The notes under the pieces are model-generated. The model was not told the DNA's origin, did not search any database, and worked only from the letters and a program-made list of their open reading frames with translations. The translations under genes and the position numbers were made by a program. Shown piece by piece: positions 17,322-26,815 of a stretch of DNA of 64,000 bases. Positions within the stretch are counted from its first letter, which is position 1. Every line of letters starts with the position of its first letter. The DNA is from Bog-473 sp963783245. Its GTDB lineage: Bacteria > Actinomycetota > Acidimicrobiia > Acidimicrobiales > RAAP-2. The DNA is taken from NCBI GenBank assembly GCA_963783245.1, contig CAWAMS010000004.1:248001-312000 (forward strand), given 5' to 3'.

Positions 17322-18083
17322 ATGAGCCTGGAAGGCCGTGTAGCGATAGTGACGGGTGGAGGACGGGGCATAGGCCGCGCCATCTGCCTCGGGCTCGGCA
17401 CCGATGGTGCGCAGATCGCGGTGAACTTTCGCAAGGACGAGGAGGCAGCGCGGCAGACTGTCGCCGACATAGAAGCCCTGGGTGCGAAGGCCGTGGCGTA
17501 TCAGGGGTCCGTGGCGTCGTTCGACGAATGTCGCGCTGTCGTCGATCAGGTGGTGGCGGACTTCGGGCATGTTGACATCTTGGTGAACAACGCCGGCGTC
17601 ACCAACCGCGGGACGCCGGTCGCCATGACCCCGCCCGAAGAGCTCGACCGCGTCATCGGCACCATGGCCTTCGGGTCGCACTACATGTCCCAGCTCGTGC
17701 TTCCCAGCATGCGGGAGCAGCCCCGGGGGGACATCGTCATGATCTCGAGCAATTCGGCCATCACGAACGATCCGTATGCAGCCAACTACAACATGGCCAA
17801 GGCGGCACAGGAGTCCCTGGCGTTCACGCTGGCCAAGGAAGAGGCTCGGAACGGAATCCACGTGAACATCGTGGTTCCCGGGCTTTCGAATACGGAAATG
17901 GGACGGCGGCTCGTGAAGGCCGCCATGAAGATCGATGAGATCCATGACCTCAACGACCGCTTTCCCCTGGGTCGGGTCTGCGAGCCCGAGGACACTGCCA
18001 ACGCCGTGCGGTTCTTCGTCAGCGATGCCGCTTCCAACGTCACGGGGCAGCGGATGGTGGTCGACGGCGGCGGCTTCAAGTAA
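17322..18083 (+). CDS. Short-chain dehydrogenase/reductase (FabG-like)
   Basis: A 253-residue classical SDR. The NAD(P) motif is VTGGGRGIGRA, with NNAG at about residue 87, the catalytic Ser in ISSNSAI, and YNMAK (Tyr-x3-Lys). It ends ASNVTGQRMVVDGGGFK, the usual FabG ending. The ATG at 17322 follows GAAAGGAG. It would oxidise or reduce a hydroxy/keto group, probably a beta-hydroxyacyl-CoA, given the hydratase gene 18 bases downstream. Confidence 0.9.
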   Translation: MSLEGRVAIVTGGGRGIGRAICLGLGTDGAQIAVNFRKDEEAARQTVADIEALGAKAVAYQGSVASFDECRAVVDQVVADFGHVDILVNNAGVTNRGTPVAMTPPEELDRVIGTMAFGSHYMSQLVLPSMREQPRGDIVMISSNSAITNDPYAANYNMAKAAQESLAFTLAKEEARNGIHVNIVVPGLSNTEMGRRLVKAAMKIDEIHDLNDRFPLGRVCEPEDTANAVRFFVSDAASNVTGQRMVVDGGGFK

Positions 18084-18101
18084 GCGGGGAGAAGAGCACT
18101 G

Positions 18102-18980
18102 GTGACGTGGAATTTCGATGCAGTGGGGCAGGAGGCGGCCCCGACTGAAGCGGCATGGACGTCGAACGACGCGTTGATCTATGCGCTCGGCGTCGGTGCG
18201 GGGGTCGTCGACCCGGTCGGGTCCGAGCTGGCGTTCACGACGGAGAACAGCATCGGTGTTGCGCAGAGGGTCCTGCCCACCTTCGGCGTCGTCCTCGCCA
18301 CGGGCGGGGCCGCATTCGGGCTGGCGGGTTCGATTGACGCCACCATGGCCGTGCACGGCGAGCAGGGGATCGAACTGGCCGGACCGCTCCCCGCGGAGGG
18401 CCGGGTTGTCACCACGAGCCGTCTCGCGGGTATTTATGACAAGGGTGCGGGTGCTGTCGTTGCCGTGGAGAGCCGCTCGGTCGATGCCGTCACGGGAGCA
18501 TGGCGATTCACGACGACCTCGTCGCTGTTCCTCCGCGGCGGTGGCGGTTTCGGAGGAGAACGCGGTCCCTCCGGCGGTTCGAACGCTCCTCCAGAGCGCG
18601 AGCCCGACTATGTCGTGCAGGCGGAAACCCGACGCGATCAGGCGCTCTTGTACCGCCTGTCGGGCGACCACAATCCTCTGCATTCCGACCCGGAGTTCGC
18701 CAGGCGTGCAGGGTTCGACGTGCCCATCCTGCACGGCTTGTGCACGTACGGATTTACCGGACGCCTCCTCCTCCACGCACTGTGCGGGTCCGACCCGGCA
18801 CGTTTTGTGTCGATGCACGGTCGTTTCTCAAAACCGGTCTGGCCCGGGGAGAGCTTGACCGTGCGGGCGTGGATCGTTTCGGACGGAGTGGCTGTGTTCC
18901 GGACCGAGACCAAAGCCGGTGACGTCGTCATCGACCAGGGCCGACTCGGATTCCTCGAGGCAGCACCGACCGGAACTTGA
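18102..18980 (+). CDS. Double hot-dog MaoC/enoyl-CoA hydratase 2
   Basis: A 292-residue hydratase 2-type protein with two hot-dog repeats, as in the hydratase part of peroxisomal multifunctional enzyme 2. The C-terminal repeat carries the hydratase-2 motif LYRLSGDHNPLHSDPEF, including the Asp/His pair, then PILHGLCTYGFTGR. The N-terminal repeat (YALGVGAG, FTTENSIG, LPTFGVVLAT) lacks a full motif, as is normal. It hydrates trans-2-enoyl-CoA to the 3R-hydroxyacyl-CoA. A low-complexity GGGGFGGERGPSGG linker joins the halves. It lies in an operon-like row after an SDR. Confidence 0.88.
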   Translation: MTWNFDAVGQEAAPTEAAWTSNDALIYALGVGAGVVDPVGSELAFTTENSIGVAQRVLPTFGVVLATGGAAFGLAGSIDATMAVHGEQGIELAGPLPAEGRVVTTSRLAGIYDKGAGAVVAVESRSVDAVTGAWRFTTTSSLFLRGGGGFGGERGPSGGSNAPPEREPDYVVQAETRRDQALLYRLSGDHNPLHSDPEFARRAGFDVPILHGLCTYGFTGRLLLHALCGSDPARFVSMHGRFSKPVWPGESLTVRAWIVSDGVAVFRTETKAGDVVIDQGRLGFLEAAPTGT

Positions 18981-19080
18981 GCGTCGGGCTCCTGGGCCTT
19001 CCGCCGCACCCCAGGCCCGTGAGGACATGCGATTCTTGTGACCCGGCAGTGGCAGTGCCGCGCGAGGAGCGGGGACGAAC

Positions 19081-19782
19081 ATGACCGACGAGGACAACGC
19101 ACTCGGACTCCTCGAGGGGATTGCCACCACCCGTGCCATCCGGCGATTCACGGCCGAGCCGATTCCCGACGATGCGCTTGCCACCATGCTGTTCGCGGCC
19201 ACACGGGCGCCCAGTGGGTCCAACCGTCAGCCGTTCCGTTTTCTGGTGCTGCGCGACGGGCCCCGGGCCCAACAGGCGCGTCGGCTGATCGGCGAAGGCG
19301 CGCGACGGGCGTGGGGAACGAAAAGGGAGGCGGATCGCTACGACACGGGGAGTGGCACGGTCGCGACCTCGCCCAAAGCTCGGCTGGCGGCCACCATGAC
19401 GCAGTTCGTCGAGGACTTCGAACGCATCCCGGTCGTCGTGTTGCCTTGCCTCGAGCGGTACCGCGACCCGACGCCCACCGAGGGGGCATCGATCTATCCG
19501 GCCTGCCAGAACCTCCTGCTGGCCGCACGGGCATTGGGGTACGGCGGTGTGCTCACCGGCTGGCACGCCATGGTGGAACCGGAGTTGCGCAGGTTGCTCG
19601 ACGTTCCCGAGCACGTCTTCATGGCGGCCACGATCGCTCTGGGACGGCCGGCCGGACGGCATGGGCCAGTCCGCCGCCGGCCCCTGCACGAGTTGGTCTA
19701 CGAGGATGGATGGGGCGAGTCACCGGCCTGGGCCGTCGATCCTCCGGGGACGGAATTCACCCAGGCCGGACCGCCGCGCTGA
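19081..19782 (+). CDS. Nitroreductase-family FMN oxidoreductase
   Basis: A 233-residue nitroreductase-fold protein. The N-terminal FMN site is ATTRAIRRFTAEPIPDD, then MLFAATRAPSGSNRQPFRF; ASIYPACQNLLLAARALGYG and FMAATIALGRPAGRHGPVRR are typical of the C-terminal half. The substrate could be a nitro compound, quinone, enone or flavin. Its stop is 43 bases before the next SDR gene. It is clearly diverged from the nitroreductase at 7823. Confidence 0.84.
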   Translation: MTDEDNALGLLEGIATTRAIRRFTAEPIPDDALATMLFAATRAPSGSNRQPFRFLVLRDGPRAQQARRLIGEGARRAWGTKREADRYDTGSGTVATSPKARLAATMTQFVEDFERIPVVVLPCLERYRDPTPTEGASIYPACQNLLLAARALGYGGVLTGWHAMVEPELRRLLDVPEHVFMAATIALGRPAGRHGPVRRRPLHELVYEDGWGESPAWAVDPPGTEFTQAGPPR

Positions 19783-19825
19783 GCAGGACAGTACGACGCC
19801 GCACGTGCACGATCGAGGAGAGGCC

Positions 19826-20750
19826 ATGAGTGGAATATGTGACGGGAGAGTCGTGGTGATCACGGGCGCCGGCCGCGGTCTCGGGCGGAGTCATGCCCTC
19901 GAGTTCGCCCGCCAGGGCGCCAAGGTCGTGGTGAACGATCTCGGGGTGGCCATGGACGGCGAAGCCAGTTCGGGCAGTCCGGCGGCCGAGGTGGTCGAGG
20001 AGATCCGGGCACATGGGCGGCGAAGCGGTGGCCAACGGCGATGACGCTTCGGACTGGGAGGGTGCCCGACGTCTCATTGCACATGCCGTGGAGACGTTCG
20101 GAGCGATCGACACACTCGTCAACAATGCCGGAATCCTGCGCGACCGCATGCTCATCAACATGACCGAGAGCGATTGGGATGCCGTGTCACGCGTCCACCT
20201 GAAAGGCACCTTCGCCCCCACCCGTTGGGCCGCCGTGCACTGGCGCGAGCGGGCCAAGGCGGGGGAGACGAACGAGGGCCGCGTCGTGTGCACCAGCTCC
20301 TCCACTGGGCTCTACGGGAACGCCGGCCAGATCAACTATGGGGCGGCCAAGGCGGGGATCGCCGCCTTCGCGGTGATCGCGGCTCTCGAACTCGCGCGGT
20401 ACGGCGTGACGGTGAACGCCATCGCGCCCATGGCCCTCACCCGGATGAACGAGGACCTGCCGTTCGGACAGGAGGTCATGAGCCGGTTCGCCGAGGGATT
20501 CAACCCTCTGGCGTCGGAGAACGTGTCACCGCTGGTCGTGTGGTTGGGGAGCGATGCTTCTCGGGACGTGACCGGTCGCATCTTCAACGTGCATGGTGGC
20601 TACATCAGCGTGGCCGAAGGATGGCGGGCCGGACCGAGTGTCGACAAAACGGCGCGTTGGGATCCCGCGGAGCTCTCCGACGTCATCCCGGACCTGGTGG
20701 CGAAGGCGGGCCCGACCACCGATATCACGGGCACCGTCCCCGCACTGTGA
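19826..20750 (+). CDS. Short-chain dehydrogenase (3-hydroxyacyl-CoA dehydrogenase-like), frameshifted
   Basis: SDR of the multifunctional-enzyme-2 dehydrogenase type, which oxidises 3R-hydroxyacyl-CoA to 3-ketoacyl-CoA. The first part has VVVITGAGRGLGRSHALEFA and KVVVNDLGVAMDGE. One extra G (GG to GGG) near 20015 breaks the frame inside EEIRAHGGEAVANGDD. The remainder shows NNAGIL, the Ser in SSSTGLYG, and NYGAAKAG (Tyr-x3-Lys), then NAIAPMALTRM. Joined length is about 308 residues. The ATG at 19826 follows GAGGAGAGG. It pairs functionally with the hydratase 2 at 18102. Confidence 0.82.
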
Positions 20751-20760
20751 GGCGCTGTTC

Positions 20761-21647
20761 ATGACGACCGCAGGACAGACCCCGGAGTTGAGCCCCGGAC
20801 TCGAGACGTTTCTCGAATCGGTCGGTCGCGGCTTTCTGGTGACCCGGCGCCAGGACGGGAGCCCGACAACGCACCCGCTGACCCCGTTGTGGGCCGACGG
20901 TGCCATCCACTTCAACACCTATCGGAAGAGCGCCAAGGTCCGCAATCTTCTTCGCCATCCACGTGTCGCCTGCGTCGTCACCTCGGCCGACGACGACCTG
21001 TCCTATTTCGCCCTGGAGTGTCGAGGCTCCGCCGAGGTCTTGGATCTGGCGGATATCCCCGATTCGATCCTCGGCGTCGACGACAAAGGTCAGGTGATGG
21101 AGGCGTCCGACCTGGACCGCGTGCGCAAGAACGTCGCCTCGGGGAAGCGCATCTATCTGCGGATGGTCCCCGAGGAGTGGACGGTGTGCGAACCCCTGGC
21201 GCCCGAACGTCGCCGCCCCGCCGGATCAGCTGGCACCCGACCCGGATGCGCTCGCAGGCGCGTTGGTCCCCTCGCATATCGCGATGACCGCAGAAGAAGC
21301 CATGGCATTCCTGCGCCAGAAGCAGGTCGCCGTTCTCGGCACGGTGGACGGAGAAGGAACCCCCAGGGGACGACCGGTCCGCTACACCGTCGGGCGCGGC
21401 GTCCTGCATCTGACCGTGCCCCGCCTTTCGCCGTCCTTGGTGGACCTGGCGGAGGGTCCACGTGCCGCAGCCACCATCGAGGAGTTTCCCTCGTACGACA
21501 AGATCCGCGGGGTGATGGCCCATGGTCCCACCCGTTTCTTTGTCGATCCGCCGACAGGCGGACGGAGCGGGGGAGTGGACCGAAGTCGGGCTGCGTGTCG
21601 ACCGACTCGTGAGTTTCGACTTCAGCAAAATCAGCCGCGCCCACTGA
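20761..21647 (+). CDS. Tandem PPOX/split-barrel flavin protein, frameshifted twice
   Basis: The first domain (MTTAGQTPELSPGL..., then GFLVTRRQDGSPTTHPLTP, FNTYRKSAKVRNLLRHPRVA) is a split beta-barrel of the pyridoxamine 5'-phosphate oxidase/F420-dependent type. A second such domain follows: VAVLGTVDGEGTPRGRPVRY. The frame changes near 21215 and near 21560. When joined, the protein is about 295 residues and ends GLRVDRLVSFDFSKISRAH at 21647. Split-barrel proteins bind FMN, F420 or heme and are common in actinobacteria. Which cofactor is used here cannot be read from the sequence. It starts ten bases after the preceding SDR. Confidence 0.72.
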
Positions 21648-21673
21648 GCAGTGCCGGCGAACTGCCGACGGCG

Positions 21674-24110
21674 TCAGAGGCCGGATGGTCGCGTGCCGAT
21701 GACGGCGTCCGCTCGCAGCACATCGAGGTCGTCGCTCGTGACACCCACGCTGGTGAAGACCTCCTCGTTGTGCTCTCCGAGGAGGGGCGCGGGCCGGCGG
21801 AACCATGGGGCCCGTCGAGATCCGACGACAATCGGCCAGGCCGGAAAACGCTTGGTGCCCACGATGGGGTGGGTCACGTCTTCCCAGAAGCCTCGGGCGT
21901 TCATCTGGTCATCGAGGTCGACGTCATAGGAGTGGATCACCGGCTCGACCGGCACGCCCGCCGCCCGCAACGTTGACAACGCATCCTTCTGGCTCTGTCG
22001 ACCGAACCATGAGGTGAGCTCCGTGGTCAGACGCTCGACGGCATCGTGGCGTCCTTGTGCGGAGTCGAGCGCAGGATCGAGCGTCCACGCCGGGCTGCCC
22101 AGCGCCACACGGAGCGCCCGCCAGTCCTGATCGGTGGACAACCGCAGGGCCACCCACTGTTCCTCTTCGACGGTGGCGTACACCCCTTGATGGGCGGTGC
22201 CCGGCTGGCGGTTCCCCAGCCGTTCCATCAGGTGCCCGTAGACGGCGTGTTCGAGTACCTGCTCAATGTTGAGATTGCCCGCGAGGTCGATCATGGCCTG
22301 TTCGATCTGCTGTCCCTCACCCGTACGTGCCCGGTGTTCGAGCGCGGTGAGGATCGCGAAGGCGGAGTGCATGCCGGCCAAGGGGTCGCAGACCCCGGGA
22401 ATGGTGGGGAGACTGTCGGTGTAGCCGGTGATCCACGCCAGGCCCGACACCTGCTCCATCGATGCCGCGAACCCAGGGCGATCACGCCACGGGCCTTCGA
22501 GGCCGAACCCGGGCATGCGCATCATGATGATGTCGGGCTTGACCTTTTGTAGCTCCTCATAGGTGAGTCCGAACTGCTCCATGACCCGAGGGGTGAAGTT
22601 CTCGATCACCACATCGGCCGTCGCGGCCAGACGCAACGCGATGTCGCGACCTCGCGGGTCCGAGAGCTTCAGCGTCACGCCGCGCTTGTTCAAGTTGGCG
22701 GACTGGTAGATGGCACCTTGTTCGTACCATTGCTCGACCGACGACTCGAGGAGGACGCTGAACCGCATGGGGTCGGGCCGCTGGATCGACTCGACCTTGA
22801 TGACGTCGGCTCCGAGAGCCGCCAGGTACTCCGTGCACATCGGTCCGGCCAAGAAAGCGGTGAAGTCGAGCACCCGTACTCCTTTGAGCGGGAGCCCGGG
22901 ATGCGGGGTCCGCCGCCACCGTCGGCATGAACGGTCGTCCTGTCGCGTTCGATCGGGTTGACAGCGTCGAGCCCATCTCCCGCAGGCCGGCGCTCGTCGA
23001 GGGTCGGCGCGCGGCCAGGTTTCCGGCGCGCGGTGGAGCTGGAGCGGAAGGGAGGGCGCGGGTGCGGGAAGGCGCCCCGAGGATTGACGCCGTACAGCTC
23101 GCGCTTTTCCACCTGCTCGAGATGGGGAAAGATCTTCCCGTTGCCGAGGGGCACCGTGGGAATCCGGTACATCGACCCGATCCGGACGACCTCGTCGACG
23201 GTGTGCCGGCTCGTCCAATCGGTGATGGCCTTCAGCACATCCGGCCGACGGCGATTGACCAGGACCTGCAGCGACTCATCGTCTGCCAGGTCGGGTCGTT
23301 CGATCATTTCGAGGAACGTCGTCCACTGCGCCATGGTGATCGTGGCCATCCCGACGTAGCCGTCGCTGCAGGGCTCGATGCTGGGGGTCATCGTGTAGGT
23401 CGAGCGCCTGCGCTCGCCGCCCGGCATGCTCGCCGCTACGGACGGATAGCAGATGAAGGTCATCGTGAGGGCTTCGAGGGCGGAGATGTCGACGAGGTCG
23501 CCGAGGCCCGATCGACGACGCGACGAGCAGCGCGCTGACCGCACCGAGTGCCCCGTAGGTCCCGACCGCCCATTCGGCCAACGCGCCACCGACGGCAAGC
23601 GGGAGGCCTTCGCTGCTGCCGTGGTTGTGCAGGGAACCCGAGAGAGCCTGGAGCAGAAAGTCCGACGATTGCTCCGAGGCACGCGGGCCGGTGAGTCCGA
23701 AGGCCGACAGGCTGACGACCACCAGCTCGGAGTGGGCCGCCCGGAGAGCAACCGGATCGACGTGTGCGTCGGTGTCGGCGCCATGCCCGCCGAACGTCGA
23801 GATGATGCACACATCAGCTGAGGCGGCGAGCGCGGCCACGGTGGCATCGGATCCAGGCGCGTGGAGGTCGAGGACCACACTGTCCTGCGACGACGCCAGG
23901 AACCGGAAGAGGGCGCCGTCGGGGTCACCGTCGCTCGCCGACGTCACCGTTCACGGACCAGTGCCGCAGGCTGTGGCCATTCGGGTGTTCGACCCGTGTC
24001 ACGGTGGCCCCGGCGTCGCTCAGGAGCTTGGCGCAATAGGCGCCCGCGACGTCATCGGAGAGGTCGAGGACACGCAACCCCTCGAGGCCGGGAAGAGGGC
24101 CACCCGTCAC
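21674..24110 (-). CDS. Two-domain CaiB/BaiF (type III) CoA-transferase, frameshifted three times
   Basis: About 812 residues when joined, two CaiB/BaiF domains in tandem. Domain 1 starts LEGLRVLDLSDDVAGAYCAKLL. Domain 2 starts LKGVRVLDFTAFLAGPMCTEYL and keeps the Asp position (GVCDPLAGMH), while domain 1 has Glu there (AEWAVGTYGA). The frame changes near 23940, 23515 and 22910; the last looks like a lost C in a C-run, the others like extra bases. The start is GTG 24110, overlapping the stop of the AMP-binding C-domain gene (GTGA). The closest relative in the window is the gene at 5443; both end IG-x-RPSGL. Confidence 0.8.
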
Positions 24111-24439
24111 GGGGCGCTGGGTGATGCGAGAAGCGCCGTGGCCGTTGCTTGCGCCCACGCATAGTCCACTCGCCTGCCGTCGCGCTCGATCGCATCGACG
24201 CTCAAGACAAGGTGGGGCACTTTGAATCCGGAGAGCCGGCCGACGAGGAACTGCCGTACTTCCTCTGCGCTCGGCGCAGTCTGTCCGGGTTTCGGCGCCA
24301 CCAGTGCGACGAGGACTTCGCCGTTCCTGCCGTCGGGCATGCCGATGACGGCTGCGGCGGCGATAGAGGGGTGATAGCAGAGCACGCCCTCCACCTCATC
24401 GGGAAAGACGTTCTCGCCTCCGACACGGATTGGTTTCAT
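24107..24439 (-). CDS. Stand-alone C-terminal domain of an acyl-CoA synthetase
   Basis: A 110-residue protein matching only the mobile C-terminal domain of the ANL adenylating enzymes. It has VGGENVFPDEVEGVL (hinge and A8-like region), PSIAAAAVIGMPDGRNGEV, FLVGRLSGFKVP, and an ending like that of FadD proteins with RRVDYAWAQ in place of the usual P-x-GK. The catalytic Lys motif PSGK is therefore degenerate (ERDGRRVDYAW). No N-terminal adenylation domain lies upstream. It is nevertheless preceded by a strong AAGGAGG seven bases before ATG and overlaps the CoA-transferase start (GTGA), so it looks translated. It may be a remnant or a true single-domain accessory. Confidence 0.7.
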   Translation of the reverse strand: MKPIRVGGENVFPDEVEGVLCYHPSIAAAAVIGMPDGRNGEVLVALVAPKPGQTAPSAEEVRQFLVGRLSGFKVPHLVLSVDAIERDGRRVDYAWAQATATALLASPSAP

Positions 24440-24491
24440 GACCGGTTCCTCCTTGTTCGACCCGAGCCCGGAGCCGTCGGCCGCGACGACC

Positions 24492-25280
24492 TCACGACGG
24501 GGCGTCCGCTCCCGAAGCGTCGATGGAATAGCCGATCTCTTCGAGCAGGTCGAGCGAGTACTGCACCGTGCCGGTGAGCGTGCGCGCGGTCTGTCCGGCG
24601 AGGTAGACCGCGGCAGCGCCGATGGCCTCGGGCTCTTCGATCATCTCGGGAGGGACGTCGATGCCCCCGGCGACGGCCCCTTCCGTCATGACAACCTTGC
24701 GCGGTGCCAGGCAGTTGACCGCCACATCGTACGGTGCCATTTCGGTGGCCAGACCGGCGTAATAGCGCTCGATGCCCGCTTTGGAGACCCAGTAGGCGTT
24801 GGAGCCGAGCTCGGTCTGGAAGACCCCCGTCGTCGTGATGGCGATGAGCGAGCCGCGCTGGTGCTCCATGACCGACGGCAGCACGGCACGCGTGACGAGG
24901 AACGTGCCCGTGAGGTTCACCCGAAGGCAGAGCTCCCATCGTTTGAGCGGGGTGTTGAGGGTCGTCCCCATCCACAGTGCGCCCGCGTTGGCCACCAGAA
25001 TGTCGATCGGTCCGAGCTCGGATCCGGCCCGGTCGACCGCGCTCTGGACCGACGCCTCGTCGGTCACGTCGCACACGACGGGGAGCGCCGTACCGCCACG
25101 GGCCGTGATGGCATCGGCGACGGAGAAGATCGTGCCCGCCAATTTGCCCGGCTCCTCGGTCCGCGCCGCCACAGCAATCGAGGCTCCAGCCCGCGCCAGT
25201 GCCATCGCAATGTCTCGGCCGATGCCGCGGCTCGCCCCGGCGACGAAAGCCACCCGGTCGTCCAGCCTCGGCAGGTTCAC
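24492..25280 (-). CDS. Short-chain dehydrogenase/reductase
   Basis: A 262-residue SDR: VAFVAGASRGIGRDIAMALA, NAGALW, the Ser region ITTTGVFQ, and AYWVSKAG (Tyr-x3-Lys). The C-terminal VYLAGQTARTLTGTVQYSLD is more divergent than in FabG. The open frame extends upstream into the duplicated Rieske cassette, but GTG 25280 next to a G-rich stretch (GATCAGGGGG) is the likely start, 62 bases outside the repeat junction. It heads the minus-strand operon with the AMP-binding C-domain and the two-domain CoA-transferase. Confidence 0.8.
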   Translation of the reverse strand: MNLPRLDDRVAFVAGASRGIGRDIAMALARAGASIAVAARTEEPGKLAGTIFSVADAITARGGTALPVVCDVTDEASVQSAVDRAGSELGPIDILVANAGALWMGTTLNTPLKRWELCLRVNLTGTFLVTRAVLPSVMEHQRGSLIAITTTGVFQTELGSNAYWVSKAGIERYYAGLATEMAPYDVAVNCLAPRKVVMTEGAVAGGIDVPPEMIEEPEAIGAAAVYLAGQTARTLTGTVQYSLDLLEEIGYSIDASGADAPS

Positions 25281-25373
25281 CCCCCTGATCCTCCAGATCT
25301 CATTTGTGCCCGTGCCGCTGTGCCTGTGTGGCCCAATTCCACCACCCCGCACCCCCTCGGGGCACCGGGGTCG

Positions 25374-25398
25374 AGAATAGCATTCTGGTATTCTAGAG
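25374..25398. promoter_or_regulatory. Putative operator, second copy of AGAAT-N3-ATTCT element
   Basis: This is identical to the element at 8532-8556: the palindrome AGAATAGCATTCT (25374-25386) plus an extra ATTCT half-site. Because it travelled with the Rieske cassette, copy B and possibly the acyl-CoA synthetase downstream would be under the same control as copy A. Confidence 0.5.
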
Positions 25399-25443
25399 TC
25401 AGAGTAAAGCGGCCGCGTGGGCCGATGGGGAGGGTGAAGCCCG

Positions 25444-26770
25444 ATGGTGATGACGCTCAGCCGCGAGGGGGACCTGGTTCCCACCACGCAGGCCAACATC
25501 ATTCCCAAGGAGCGCTACGTCTCCCAGGAGTTCTTCGACCTCGAGATGGAACGGCTGTGGCCCCGGGTGTGGCAGATGGCGTGCCGCGAAGAAGAAGTGC
25601 CGCGCGGTGGGGGACTACCTCGAGTACATCATTGGCGACCAGTCGATCCTGATCACCCGGAGCGGTCCCGACACCATCTCGGCCTTCTACAACACCTGTC
25701 CGCACAAAGGCACCCGCCTGGCCGCCGGGGTCGGCAACTTCGCCACCGGGGAGATCCGCTGCCGCTTCCACGCCTGGCGCTTCGAGCTCGACGGCACCAA
25801 CAAAGAGGTGGTCGACCGCTTCGACTTCCCGGCGTCGATGACCGATGCCGAGGTCTGCTTGCACCAGATCAAGGTCGGGCGCTGGGGCGGCTTCGTCTTC
25901 ATCAACATGGACCCGGACGCAGAGTCGCTCGAGTCGTTCCTCGGCCCGCTCCCGGCCCTGCTCGCCCCCTACGGGTTCGAAAAGATGCGCTTTCGTTCCT
26001 ATCGCAGCGTCATCCTCCCGGCCAACTGGAAGAGTGCCCTCGACGCCTTCAACGAGGGCTATCACGTCCAAGGGACCCACCCCCAGCTCTTGCGCTGGAC
26101 CGACGACACGAACCTGCAGTACGGGCCGCTCGGCAAGCACAACCACATGGGCGCCATGGGCCAGGTCAAGCACGAGATCCGCCCGAGCCCGCGTCTGGGA
26201 CTCGGGCCGGGCGACTACGACGAGCGCGAGCTGTTGGCCGTCATGATCGACGAGCTCGGGGGCCTGTTCCTCAAAGAGGAGCGCCAAAAGGTGCTCGACC
26301 TCAAAGACGCGCCCCTGCCCGAGGGCACCACGGCCATGGACGCCTACAACGCACTGCGGGTCAAGATGCTGCGGGCCAAGGGGATCGATCTGGGCCACCT
26401 CAGCGACGAGCAGCTCCTCATGACCGACGACGTGCACTTCTTCCCCAACGTGGTCGGCCCCATCTACCCCGGCTCGACCACCTTGTTCCGCACCCGCCCC
26501 AACGGCCTCGACCCCCACAGCTCCATCAAGGACCTGTGGACCCTCGAGTGGGTCGCCCCCGACGAGGACCGCCCGATGTGCGAACGCAAGTTCTACCCCG
26601 ACTGGGCGGCCAAGGACTGGGGCCTCGTCACCAACCAGGACTACGCCAACATGGCCCACGTCCAGGCCGGCATGCGCTCACGGGGCTGTAGCGGGTTGCG
26701 CCTCAACCCGCGCCAAGAGCACAACGTCATCCACATGCACGAGGTCATCGACGAATACCTCTGCTCGTAG
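25444..26770 (+). pseudogene. Rieske oxygenase alpha subunit, copy B, frameshifted near codon 53
   Basis: Almost identical to the intact gene at 8602, but one extra C after GAAGAAGTGC (about 25600) shifts the frame at about residue 53. Before it reads MACREEEV; after it a frame opening GDYLEYIIGDQ continues to the normal C-terminus IDEYLCS. A GTG at 25607 could start a 387-residue product that keeps the Rieske motif (CPHKGTR and CRFHAW) and the iron site but lacks about 55 N-terminal residues. No ferredoxin gene follows. Since similar single-base insertions occur all over the window, a sequencing error is as likely as a real lesion. Confidence 0.8.
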
Positions 26771-26815
26771 AAGAACGATCCGGTACGAACGTGGTGACCG
26801 GACGAAGGGGGACAG

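Larger units (their letters stand above)
25343..26800. repeat. Duplicated 1.46-kb cassette, copy B (promoter plus Rieske gene)
   Basis: Same-orientation copy of 8501-9957. It carries the same AT-rich operator block, gene and downstream bases up to GTGGTGACCG, then diverges. Differences from copy A include one inserted C near 25600, a C-to-G change near 25611, and scattered substitutions such as GATCCC to GGTCCC and AAGGCGCCC-type changes near 26310. The flanks are unrelated to those of copy A: an SDR on the left and an acyl-CoA synthetase on the right. That makes a collapsed or chimeric assembly of one locus less likely. Confidence 0.95.

Noticed and set aside
17169..18818. Long minus-strand open frame of 549 codons opposite the SDR and MaoC genes
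   Set aside because: No recognisable domain, and the plus strand carries two complete motif-bearing proteins.
8501..26800. The Rieske repeats as insertion sequences
   Set aside because: No transposase, terminal inverted repeats or target duplications were seen; the repeat contains only a promoter and an oxygenase gene.
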